A DNA stretch of 47,843 nucleotides from an uncultured Alistipes sp. (GTDB lineage Bacteria; Bacteroidota; Bacteroidia; Bacteroidales; Rikenellaceae): the NCBI GenBank assembly GCA_900542505.1, contig UQNV01000015.1, forward strand, positions 1-47,843. Reading direction: 5' to 3'. The position numbers and the translations under genes were made by a program. How positions within the stretch are numbered: position 1 is the stretch's first letter; each line of letters begins with the position of its first letter. The notes under the pieces are model-generated. The model saw only the letters and a program-made list of their open reading frames with translations, searched no databases and was not told the DNA's origin. Below, one piece after another: positions 10,224-16,721 of this stretch.

Positions 10224-10461
10224 CAAAGGACCGAAAACCGAATCGCCTATGAAATAGAACGCCAGCAACGACATTGGCGCCACGTGCGCCCAGACATAAA
10301 AAGCGGAATCTTTTTCCCTCCTCTCGAAATCGCCAAATTCAGGAAGTAACAGGGAACGAAGTTTGCGCTCACGCTTCCGGCGTGGGCTTTACTCGTTATC
10401 CGGTTGCAGGGTGTTTGGCGATACCCGAGAGGCGGAAATGAAGTTCGGTCCCACGCTTTTT
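10224..10461 (+). ncRNA. Candidate structured RNA leader or small RNA
   Basis: From the promoter at 10187-10218 the transcript can form several hairpins: CGCCA/TGGCG (10260-10264/10275-10279), which competes with GGCGC/GCGCC (10276-10280/10286-10290); AAAAAG/CTTTTT (10298-10303/10310-10315); and GGGTGT/ATACCC around 10409-10425. GCGTGGG (10380-10386) can pair either with CTCACGC upstream (10368-10374) or with CCCACGC downstream (10450-10456), the latter followed by T5. That is the layout of a terminator/antiterminator choice. I do not recognise a named RNA family; it could be a riboswitch-like leader, a free-standing sRNA or a copy of a dispersed element. Confidence 0.4.
10321..10337. repeat. 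17-bp direct repeat, copy 1
   Basis: CTCTCGAAATCGCCAAA occurs here and again at 10514-10530, immediately before the lipoprotein start codon. The two copies bracket 176 bp containing the GCGTGGG/CCCACGC structure. Confidence 0.85.
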
Positions 10462-10513
10462 CATGTCCGTCACCCATCCGGAAACAAATTCGGCCGCCGG
10501 GACCCGGCCTCCA

Positions 10514-10530
10514 CTCTCGAAATCGCCAAA
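10514..10530. repeat. 17-bp direct repeat, copy 2
   Basis: Exact second copy of CTCTCGAAATCGCCAAA, ending 2 bp before the ATG at 10533. It occupies the ribosome-loading region of the downstream gene. It could mark duplication or insertion of the intervening segment. Confidence 0.85.
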
Positions 10531-10532
10531 CT

Positions 10533-11000
10533 ATGAAAATTCGACTCATCGCCCTGCTCGCAGCAGCGGCACTCGGCACCAGTTGCGCCATACAACAACG
10601 ACTCACCTACACGGAATCCTCGGCACGCAACATCGAACCGCGCGTCGGTGCGGTCATCACCCCGATAATTGCCGACCAGGAACTGCTTTCCGAAGAGAAA
10701 ATCGCCCCCTACGAACTGACCGTACCGGGAGATGTTACCCCGATGCTGATTGCCAACCTCGACGGATGGAAGAAAGTAGCCCTGAACCAGGCAGCCCAGA
10801 AGTATCGGGCCGACGCCATCATCGGGGCGCTCATCAACGTCCGCACCGAAAACAACCGACTGGTTATCTCCGTCACGGGCTGGCCTGTCCGTTATGTCAA
10901 CTTCCGCTCGGCAACCTCCGGTGACGCCTGGATTGCCCCGCTCTACCAGGTCATCGGCAGCGACAACGAAGCCTTCATCCAGAGCAATTCCAAACATTAG
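10533..11000 (+). CDS. Small exported lipoprotein of unknown function
   Basis: The 155-residue product has a type II signal peptide with lipobox LGTSC (Cys18) and a mature part that is mixed alpha/beta, with DGWKKVALNQAAQKYRADAIIGALINV around residues 75-100. The segment resembles small proteins with a YbjQ/TRL-like 'adding up to a potential sheet' layout, but I cannot name a family. The ATG at 10533 is preferred to upstream in-frame codons because it starts the signal peptide. It is followed 13 bp later by an outer-membrane barrel gene, so the pair probably works together in the envelope. Confidence 0.7.
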   Translation: MKIRLIALLAAAALGTSCAIQQRLTYTESSARNIEPRVGAVITPIIADQELLSEEKIAPYELTVPGDVTPMLIANLDGWKKVALNQAAQKYRADAIIGALINVRTENNRLVISVTGWPVRYVNFRSATSGDAWIAPLYQVIGSDNEAFIQSNSKH

Positions 11001-11013
11001 AGACGCAACGGCC

Positions 11014-11619
11014 ATGAAAAGATACATATTGTTGCTGTTCCTGCTCGGATGCGGCCTTATTGCCCGCGCCCAGATTATCCAGGGGGCAACCGTCACCGTC
11101 GAAAACGAAGCCAATGCCTCCACAGCAAAGGGATATAAAGGATATGCCGAAGCGGGACTTGGTGTAAATCTGATGAGTCCGAAGTTCATCTATGAACTCA
11201 CCACCACCCACGGATACCAGTTCGAGCATCTTTTTCTGGGCATCGGAACCGGTTTGACGACTCTTTCCGAAACAAAATGCGACCGGGTCTATGCCCTTCC
11301 TCTCTACGGTGAAGCCCGCTGGTTTTTCAGTAACAACCGCCCTTGGAAAATATATGCCGGCTTCAGAATAGGATATAATATTCATTTGGGTGAATTTAGG
11401 ACTTCCATAACTGAATTTGGGCAACAGCCCATCTTGAAAAACTATCGTTTGACGGGGCTCTATGGTTCACCCGGATTCGGAGTCGAATACAAACGACTGA
11501 ATTTTTCCATAAACTATCTGATTCAAGGACTTGTTATGGAAGAAACCAATCCCTCCTACCAGAAGCATACGTTTTACGACAACAGCACCCTGCTGTTCCG
11601 AATCGGCGTCAATTTCTGA
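11014..11619 (+). CDS. Small outer-membrane beta-barrel protein, function unknown
   Basis: The 201-residue protein has a signal peptide (MKRYILLLFLLGCGLIARAQ, cleavage probably just before or after Gln20). It then shows alternating amphipathic strands rich in Tyr, Phe and Gly (YAEAGLGVNL, FLGIGTGLTTL, LPLYGEARWFF, YAGFRIGYNIHL) and ends in phenylalanine (RIGVNF). Barrel assembly machinery recognises such a C-terminus. Length suggests 8-10 strands, as in OmpX/OmpW-like or PorT-like barrels; no specific family is assigned. It is probably co-transcribed with the lipoprotein 13 bp upstream and ends at a strong palindrome. Confidence 0.75.
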   Translation: MKRYILLLFLLGCGLIARAQIIQGATVTVENEANASTAKGYKGYAEAGLGVNLMSPKFIYELTTTHGYQFEHLFLGIGTGLTTLSETKCDRVYALPLYGEARWFFSNNRPWKIYAGFRIGYNIHLGEFRTSITEFGQQPILKNYRLTGLYGSPGFGVEYKRLNFSINYLIQGLVMEETNPSYQKHTFYDNSTLLFRIGVNF

Positions 11620-11646
11620 CGGACAATTCGACATCCCACTGCATGA

Positions 11647-11676
11647 AAGTTCCCGGCTTCCGGAAGCCGGGAACTT
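11647..11676 (+). terminator. 30-bp perfect palindrome, probable terminator
   Basis: AAGTTCCCGGCTTCC (11647-11661) is followed directly by its exact complement (11662-11676), then CTTTCCC. It lies 27 bp after the barrel gene. The stem is strong but the following T-run is short. Confidence 0.65.
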
Positions 11677-11820
11677 CTTTCCCACGCCGCATGCCGGAGC
11701 CCGCATACTCCCTCTCTCGATGGCCATCGCGCAAAGCGGATGGGCCCGGAACTGCGGCAGCAGGATACTTCGCACCGCCGGCAGGCGAAATTCGGGCTAC
11801 GATTTCCAAATTCGTCAAAT

Positions 11821-11863
11821 GTATCGTATCTTTGTACGCTGAACAAGATACGATACTTTTTTT
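11821..11863 (+). promoter_or_regulatory. prfA promoter overlapped by an inverted repeat and T7 tract
   Basis: TATCTTTG at 11827-11834 is a good -7 element 29 bp before the prfA ATG. It sits inside a 10-bp perfect inverted repeat, GTATCGTATC (11821-11830) and GATACGATAC (11847-11856), followed by T7 (11857-11863) that runs straight into the ATG. For read-through from upstream this would be a terminator. For initiation at the -7 it could be an operator-like dyad. Confidence 0.65.
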
Positions 11864-12949
11864 ATGGCAGACAACACCATACTGACCCGCCTCGACGGGC
11901 TGAAGCTCAAGTACGAGGAAATCGGCCAGAAGCTCACCGACCCCGAAGTGATTGCCGACGTCAAGCAGTTCGTCCAGCTCAACAAGGAATACAAGGAGCT
12001 CGAGCCCATCATCGAGACCTCGGAGCGTTACCGCACGGCGCTGGCCAACCTGGCCGAAGCGAAGGATGTCCTGGCCAACGACAAGGACGAGGAGATGCGC
12101 GAGATGGCCCGCGGCGAAATCTCGGAGCTCGAACCCGCCATCGAACGCATGGAGGAGGAAATCAAGCTGCTGCTCATTCCCAAGGACCCGCAGGACGCCA
12201 AGAACGCCATCGTGGAGATTCGCGGCGGTACGGGCGGCGACGAGGCGGCCATCTTTGCCGGCGACCTGCTGCGCATGTACACCAAGTACATCGAGTCGAA
12301 GGGGTGGCGCTACGAAATCACCTCGTCGTCGGAGGGTGCCGCCGGCGGCTACAAGGAGGTGGTGATGAAGGTGACCGGACAGAACGTCTACGGCACGCTC
12401 AAGTACGAATCGGGCGTGCACCGCGTGCAGCGCGTGCCCCAGACCGAGACGCAGGGCCGCGTCCACACCTCGGCCGCTTCGGTGGCCGTACTGCCCGAGG
12501 CGGAGGAGTTCGACGTCGAGATTTCGATGAACGACATCCGCAAGGACATCTTCTGCGCCAGCGGACCGGGCGGACAGTCGGTCAACACGACCTACTCGGC
12601 CATCCGACTCACCCACATCCCGACGGGTATCGTCGTGCAGTGCCAGGACCAGAAGTCGCAGTTGAAGAACTTCGACAAGGCCTTCGAGGAGCTGCGCACG
12701 CGCGTCTTCAACCTCGAGTATTCGAAATACCTCGACGAAATCGCCTCGAAGCGCAAGACGATGGTCTCGACGGGCGACCGCTCGGCCAAAATCCGCACCT
12801 ACAACTACCCGCAGGGGCGCATCACCGACCACCGCATCAACTACACCATCTACAACCTGGCGGCCTTCATGGACGGCGACATCCAGGATGTCATCGACCA
12901 CCTGATTGTGGCCGAAAACGCCGAGCGGCTCAAGGAGAGCGAACTCTGA
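11864..12949 (+). CDS. prfA: Peptide chain release factor 1
   Basis: RF1 recognises UAA and UAG and triggers peptide release. The 361-residue protein has the codon-recognition motif in its RF1 form (PQT at residues 192-194 in RVPQTETQGRVH) and the universal GGQ at 236-238, whose glutamine is normally methylated. N-terminal helical domain 1 and the C-terminal RSAKIRTYNYPQGRITDHR segment are present. Length matches RF1 (about 360), and no RF2-type frameshift is seen. The start follows its own -7 element. Confidence 0.97.
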   Translation: MADNTILTRLDGLKLKYEEIGQKLTDPEVIADVKQFVQLNKEYKELEPIIETSERYRTALANLAEAKDVLANDKDEEMREMARGEISELEPAIERMEEEIKLLLIPKDPQDAKNAIVEIRGGTGGDEAAIFAGDLLRMYTKYIESKGWRYEITSSSEGAAGGYKEVVMKVTGQNVYGTLKYESGVHRVQRVPQTETQGRVHTSAASVAVLPEAEEFDVEISMNDIRKDIFCASGPGGQSVNTTYSAIRLTHIPTGIVVQCQDQKSQLKNFDKAFEELRTRVFNLEYSKYLDEIASKRKTMVSTGDRSAKIRTYNYPQGRITDHRINYTIYNLAAFMDGDIQDVIDHLIVAENAERLKESEL

Positions 12950-12971
12950 CGGCTGCCGGAGCTCACGACCG

Positions 12972-13286
12972 ATGAAAACGACGCTGCCCGCGGCTCTCGA
13001 CGCCGAGCTCTACGAGCTTGTCCGACAGATTCCCGCGGGCAGCGTCGCCACATACGGGCAGCTGGCCCGGCTGCTGGGTGTTCCCAACCATGCGCGGCTC
13101 GTCGGACGGCTTCTGAGCCGCGCGCCGGAGGGCGTCCCCTGCCACCGGGTGGTGAGCGCCTCGGGCGCTACGGTCGCCTCGTGGGCAGAGCAGCGCCGGC
13201 TGCTTGCGCAGGAGGGGGTATGCGTCCGCCCCGACGGCCGCGTCGACCTCCGCCGCCTGCGCTGGAACCCCGAGCAGGTGGAGTAA
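12972..13286 (+). CDS. Atl/MGMT-family DNA-binding protein with acceptor cysteine
   Basis: The 104-residue protein is only the C-terminal DNA-binding domain of the O6-alkylguanine alkyltransferase fold. It has the winged-helix segment IPAGSVATYGQLARLLGVP (residues 20-38), then VPCHRVV with Cys57. The tail QRRLLAQEGV and VDLRRLRW resembles the alkyltransferase-like (Atl/YbaZ) subgroup. Family knowledge: Atl proteins carry Trp or Ala in place of the acceptor Cys and recruit nucleotide excision repair. Here Cys is kept, so direct dealkylation is possible. The ATG at 12972 lies 22 bp after prfA; upstream in-frame codons overlap prfA and are unlikely. Confidence 0.85.
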   Translation: MKTTLPAALDAELYELVRQIPAGSVATYGQLARLLGVPNHARLVGRLLSRAPEGVPCHRVVSASGATVASWAEQRRLLAQEGVCVRPDGRVDLRRLRWNPEQVE

Positions 13287-13300
13287 TGGACCGTCGGGCC

Positions 13301-13340
13301 GGCGGGGAACGGCGGGGAACGGCGGGGGACGACGGGGCTC
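13301..13340. repeat. 10-bp tandem repeat (about 4 units)
   Basis: GGCGGGGAAC is repeated twice exactly, then as GGCGGGGGAC and the more diverged GACGGGGCTC. It lies in the non-coding gap after the Atl-like gene. Confidence 0.75.
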
Positions 13341-13364
13341 CGATGCCCCGCCCTGGCCGAACGG

Positions 13365-13424
13365 CCCGAACAACCCGAACAACCTGAACAATCCGAACAA
13401 TCCGGCCCGGCCCAACCCGAACAA
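13365..13424. repeat. 9-bp tandem repeat, CCCGAACAA type
   Basis: Four contiguous units (CCCGAACAA, CCCGAACAA, CCTGAACAA, TCCGAACAA) span 13365-13400. After a 15-bp interruption a fifth exact unit is at 13416-13424. A frame reading Pro-Asn-Asn repeats crosses it but has no plausible start or domain, so I treat it as a simple repeat in the spacer. Confidence 0.8.
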
Positions 13425-13547
13425 CCCAGACGCCCCGGTCCGGACGCAGAGGCGCTCCGCACGTCCATCCGGGGCCGAGACACCGATTCCGCCCGAGGCG
13501 GAGGACAATAGACGGGCACCCCGCAACGTTATAGGAAGAAAACGACC

Positions 13548-14087
13548 ATGAAACGACTTTTGCTCCTGCTTTCCCTGCTGCTTGCCGCCGCGCACGACGC
13601 CGCGGCCCAGGAGCCGCTCTATCTGGTGAACGGCCGGGAGGTCGAGGAAATAGGCTCCATCCCGCCCGACGACATCGAGAGCGTCGAGATGCTCCCCGCC
13701 GACGAGGAGACCATCGCCCGCTACGGCGAGAAGGCCTTCAACGGGGTGATGGTCGTCACGCTGCGTTACGACTCGCCCGCCCGCTTCACGGCTGCGGAGT
13801 CGTTCGACGCCTACATCGCCTCGCAGGTCAAGTGGTCCGACGACGAGACCGCCGCACGCGTGGTGCTGCGCTATACGGTGAACACCGACGGACGTGCCGA
13901 GGTGAGCGCCGAGCTCGAATCGACCGACAGCCGCCTGCGCCGCCGCGTGCTGAAGGCCGTCGAGGAGGCCCCCCTGTGGGAGCCCGCCACCAAGAACGGC
14001 GCGCCGGTGGCCAGCGAAGGGGTGCTGCGCATCCAGCTGCCCGAAGGCAAACCGCTCCCCCGCCTGCCCGAGCTGATTTGGCGCTGA
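13548..14087 (+). CDS. Small exported protein with TonB-receptor-plug-like and TonB-C-like parts
   Basis: The 179-residue protein has a signal peptide ending near AAAQ (residue 21). Residues about 24-75 read like the tip of a SusC-type plug domain: PLYLVNGREVEEIG, DDIESVEMLPADEE, then RYGEKAFNGVMVVTL. Residues about 100-168 resemble a TonB C-terminal (energy-transducer) domain: VVLRYTVNTDGRAEV, a helix ending VLKAVEEAPLWEPATKNGAP, then VLRIQLP. No receptor barrel and no membrane anchor are present, so it would be a periplasmic protein of about 17 kDa. Function unknown; it could be a decayed derivative of larger TonB components, but the frame is intact. The domain reading is by motif shape only. 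Confidence 0.6.
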   Translation: MKRLLLLLSLLLAAAHDAAAQEPLYLVNGREVEEIGSIPPDDIESVEMLPADEETIARYGEKAFNGVMVVTLRYDSPARFTAAESFDAYIASQVKWSDDETAARVVLRYTVNTDGRAEVSAELESTDSRLRRRVLKAVEEAPLWEPATKNGAPVASEGVLRIQLPEGKPLPRLPELIWR

Positions 14088-14108
14088 GCCGCCGCCGGGC
14101 CTCCCCGC

Positions 14109-14139
14109 TTGTTTTTGCCGGGACAATCCATTATCTTTG
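14109..14139 (+). promoter_or_regulatory. Promoter of xseA, implying a nearly leaderless mRNA
   Basis: TTG at 14109-14111 and TATCTTTG at 14132-14139 are spaced by 20 nt. The ATG of xseA is at 14146, only 6 nt past the -7 element, so the transcript should begin at or within a few bases of the start codon. Confidence 0.7.
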
Positions 14140-14145
14140 CATCCC

Positions 14146-15531
14146 ATGCAGTCACCGGCCCATATCACCCTCGTGGAGTTGCAGCGACTCGTGAAGGAGC
14201 GCCTTCACGAGCAGTTCCCGCTGCCGCTCTGGGTCAGCGCCGAAATCGCCGAACTGAAGGTCAACTACTCGGGCCACTGCTACCTCGAACTGGTCGAGAA
14301 AGGGGGTGACAACGGCGTGCCGCTGGCCCAGTCGCGGGCCGTCATCTGGCGTTCGGCCTATCCGCGCGTGGCCGCCTACTTCGAGGCGGAGACCGGCCGC
14401 AAGCTCGCTCCCGGCATCCGCATCCTGGCCCGCGCGACGGTCACCTACCACGAACTCTACGGCTTCTCGCTCCAGATTACCGACATCGACCCCACCTACA
14501 CGCTGGGCGACATGGAGCGCCAGCGTCAGCAGACCATCGCCCGCCTGCAGCGCGAGGGGGTCTGGGAGATGAACCGCGAAACGGCGCTGCCCCCTGTCGT
14601 GCAGCGCATCGCGGTGGTCTCGAGCGCCCACGCTGCCGGCTATCAGGACTTCTGCAAGGAGCTGGCGAAGAGTCCCTATGCCTTCCGCACGGAGCTCTTC
14701 GACGCCTTCATGCAGGGCGACGCCGCCGAGGAGTCCATCATCGCGGCGCTCTGCGCCGTGGCCGAGCGCATCGGGGAGTTCGACGCCGTAGTCCTCATCC
14801 GGGGCGGCGGCTCGGCCAGCGACCTCAACTGCTTCAACGCCTACCGTCTCTGCGCCTACATCGCCCAGTTCCCGCTCCCCGTGCTGACGGGCATCGGCCA
14901 CGACAAGGATACGAGCGTGGCGGACATGGTGGCCCACACGGCGCTCAAGACCCCGACGGCGGTGGCCGGCTGGCTCGTCGACCGCTCGGCGGAGGTCGAC
15001 GCCTGGCTCGACCGGGCCGCCGGGCAGCTTCACGACACCACCGTCGAGGCGATGCGCCGCGCCGAACTGCAGCTCGAGCGCCTCGCGGGTGAACTGCGGC
15101 GGCGGAGCGACGAACTGACCGCCCGCCGGCGTCTGCAGCTCGAACGGCTTGCGGGCGAACTCTCGCAGCGCAGCGCCACGCTCGTGGCCCGGCAGCGGAT
15201 GCTGCTCGACGCCGCAGCGCAACAGCTGCCCCGTGCCGTCGGGGAGCTGCTCGCGCGCCAGCGCAACCGCCTCGAGGCGGCCGGCGAACTGGTCGAGGCG
15301 CGCTCGCCGCGGCGGATTCTCAAGCTGGGATTCGCCGTCGTCCGCACCGGAGGGCGGGCCATCGCCTCGGTGCGCGGCATCGCGGGAGGCACGCCGCTCG
15401 AAATCGAGGTAGCCGACGGCCGGCTCCGCGCCACGGCCGACCCCGCACCCGGCGACGGGACGGCCCCCGCCCCGAAAAGAGGCGACAAAGGCTCCCGGCC
15501 GGGCGGTCCGAACCCGGACGCAACGAAATAA
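14146..15531 (+). CDS. xseA: Exodeoxyribonuclease VII large subunit
   Basis: XseA with XseB degrades single-stranded DNA from both ends in repair and mismatch correction. The 461-residue protein has an N-terminal OB-fold (LWVSAEIAELKVNYSGHCYL, near 30-50), the catalytic core with IAVVSSAHAAGYQDF, IRGGGSASDLNCFN and TGIGHDKDTSVADMVAHTA, then a long coiled coil with 22-residue repeats from about residue 308 to 373. A low-complexity Pro/Gly-rich tail follows. The ATG at 14146 is used because an in-frame TTG at 14137 lies inside the promoter. xseB follows 24 bp later. Confidence 0.95.
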   Translation: MQSPAHITLVELQRLVKERLHEQFPLPLWVSAEIAELKVNYSGHCYLELVEKGGDNGVPLAQSRAVIWRSAYPRVAAYFEAETGRKLAPGIRILARATVTYHELYGFSLQITDIDPTYTLGDMERQRQQTIARLQREGVWEMNRETALPPVVQRIAVVSSAHAAGYQDFCKELAKSPYAFRTELFDAFMQGDAAEESIIAALCAVAERIGEFDAVVLIRGGGSASDLNCFNAYRLCAYIAQFPLPVLTGIGHDKDTSVADMVAHTALKTPTAVAGWLVDRSAEVDAWLDRAAGQLHDTTVEAMRRAELQLERLAGELRRRSDELTARRRLQLERLAGELSQRSATLVARQRMLLDAAAQQLPRAVGELLARQRNRLEAAGELVEARSPRRILKLGFAVVRTGGRAIASVRGIAGGTPLEIEVADGRLRATADPAPGDGTAPAPKRGDKGSRPGGPNPDATK

Positions 15532-15555
15532 AACACCGAAAAACACCCACGCAAT

Positions 15556-15744
15556 ATGGCCAAGAAAGAGATAAGCTACACCGAGGCGATGGCCGAAATC
15601 GAGAAGATTCTCGCCCGCCTGCGCGACGAGGAGATGGACGTCGACAGCCTCGCCGCCGAGGTCAAACGCGCCACCGAGCTGATTGCACGCTGCAAGGAGC
15701 GGCTCTGCAAAGCCGAAACCGAAGTCCGGAAGATTCTGGAATAA
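15556..15744 (+). CDS. xseB: Exodeoxyribonuclease VII small subunit
   Basis: XseB binds along the coiled-coil arms of XseA and is needed for nuclease activity. The 62-residue protein shows the family pattern YTEAMAEIEKILARLRDEEMDVDSL (written here as YTEAMAEIEKIL followed by LRDEEMDVDSL), then a helix with LIARCKERLCKAE. Length is typical. It directly follows xseA, its obligate partner. Confidence 0.93.
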   Translation: MAKKEISYTEAMAEIEKILARLRDEEMDVDSLAAEVKRATELIARCKERLCKAETEVRKILE

Positions 15745-15810
15745 CCCCTCCGCCCCGAGCGGCCGGCGGCAATGCCGGCGGACCTGCCGGGCCGGCCAAA
15801 CACGACACGC

Positions 15811-16644
15811 ATGCGACGAATCATCAAATGGGCCCTCAACCACCTGCCGCGCACACTGCTGCAGCGGCTCGCCGGCTGGATGGTGCCCGTCATGGGGCTC
15901 TTCTACCGCGGCCGCAAGGTCGAATGCCCCGTCTGCGGCGCCCACTACCGCAAGTTCCTCCCCTACGGCTACGTCACCTCGCGTCCCAACGCGCTCTGCC
16001 CCCGCTGCCTCTCGCTCGAACGCCACCGCCTGCTCTGGCTTTGGCTCGTGCGCGAGACGAGGCTGCTCGACGACTGCCCGCGGCTGCTCCACATCGCCCC
16101 CGAGGTCTGCCTGATGCGCCACCTCGGCCGCCTCTACGCCGGCCATCCCGAACGCTACGTGACGGCCGACCTCGAGAGCCCGCTGGCCAAGCTCCACTTC
16201 GACGTGCAGCAGATTCCGCTCGAGGAGGGATATGCCGACGTGCTGCTCTGCAACCACATCCTCGAACACGTGGCCGACGACCGCCGTGCAATGCGCGAAC
16301 TCTGCCGCGTACTGCGCCCCGGCGGCTGGGGCGTCATCCTCTCGCCCGTCGACCGCTCGCGCGCGGAGACCTTCGAGGACGACACCATCACCGACCCCGA
16401 TGAGCGCACCCGCATCTTCGGGCAGTACGACCACCGGCGCATCTACGGCCGCGACTATGCCGACCGGCTGCGCGAGGCGGGCTTCGAGGTCATGGAGCTC
16501 GACTACGCCTCGAACTGCACCCCCGCGGAGCGCCGCCGCTACGCCCTCTGCGACGACTGGCTCTACATCGTCCGCCGCCCCTGCCCCGACCCGGAGCGGG
16601 AGGCTGCCGACGGCCGCCGCACGGCGCCGGCCCGCGAAGCATGA
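15811..16644 (+). CDS. Zinc-ribbon SAM-dependent methyltransferase, substrate unknown
   Basis: The 277-residue protein has an N-terminal amphipathic/hydrophobic segment (about residues 10-30) and a four-cysteine zinc-ribbon-like pair, CPVC near residue 38 and CPRC near 60. A class I methyltransferase domain follows, with LHIAPEV, VTADLESPLAKLHFDVQQIP, the LLCNHILEHVADD acidic/His motif and VLRPGGWGVILSPV. The ATG at 15811 is preferred over one 39 bp upstream because conserved-looking sequence starts there. Such proteins are often near cell-envelope or sugar genes, but the neighbours (xseB, menA) give no clear substrate. Confidence 0.8.
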   Translation: MRRIIKWALNHLPRTLLQRLAGWMVPVMGLFYRGRKVECPVCGAHYRKFLPYGYVTSRPNALCPRCLSLERHRLLWLWLVRETRLLDDCPRLLHIAPEVCLMRHLGRLYAGHPERYVTADLESPLAKLHFDVQQIPLEEGYADVLLCNHILEHVADDRRAMRELCRVLRPGGWGVILSPVDRSRAETFEDDTITDPDERTRIFGQYDHRRIYGRDYADRLREAGFEVMELDYASNCTPAERRRYALCDDWLYIVRRPCPDPEREAADGRRTAPAREA

Positions 16645-16721
16645 GAAGACCCCACATACGTCCCGATTCCGCCCCCTGTCCGCCCGGAACCGACCCAACG
16701 TATTCAAAAAATCATTTGCCC

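Noticed and set aside
13204..13551. Asn-Pro-repeat frame downstream of the Atl-like gene
   Set aside because: It overlaps the Atl-like gene, depends on the 9-bp simple repeat and has no plausible start signal.
14137..14145. TTG start 9 bases upstream for xseA
   Set aside because: The codon overlaps the -7 promoter element, so it would not be on the mRNA; the ATG at 14146 fits the family N-terminus.
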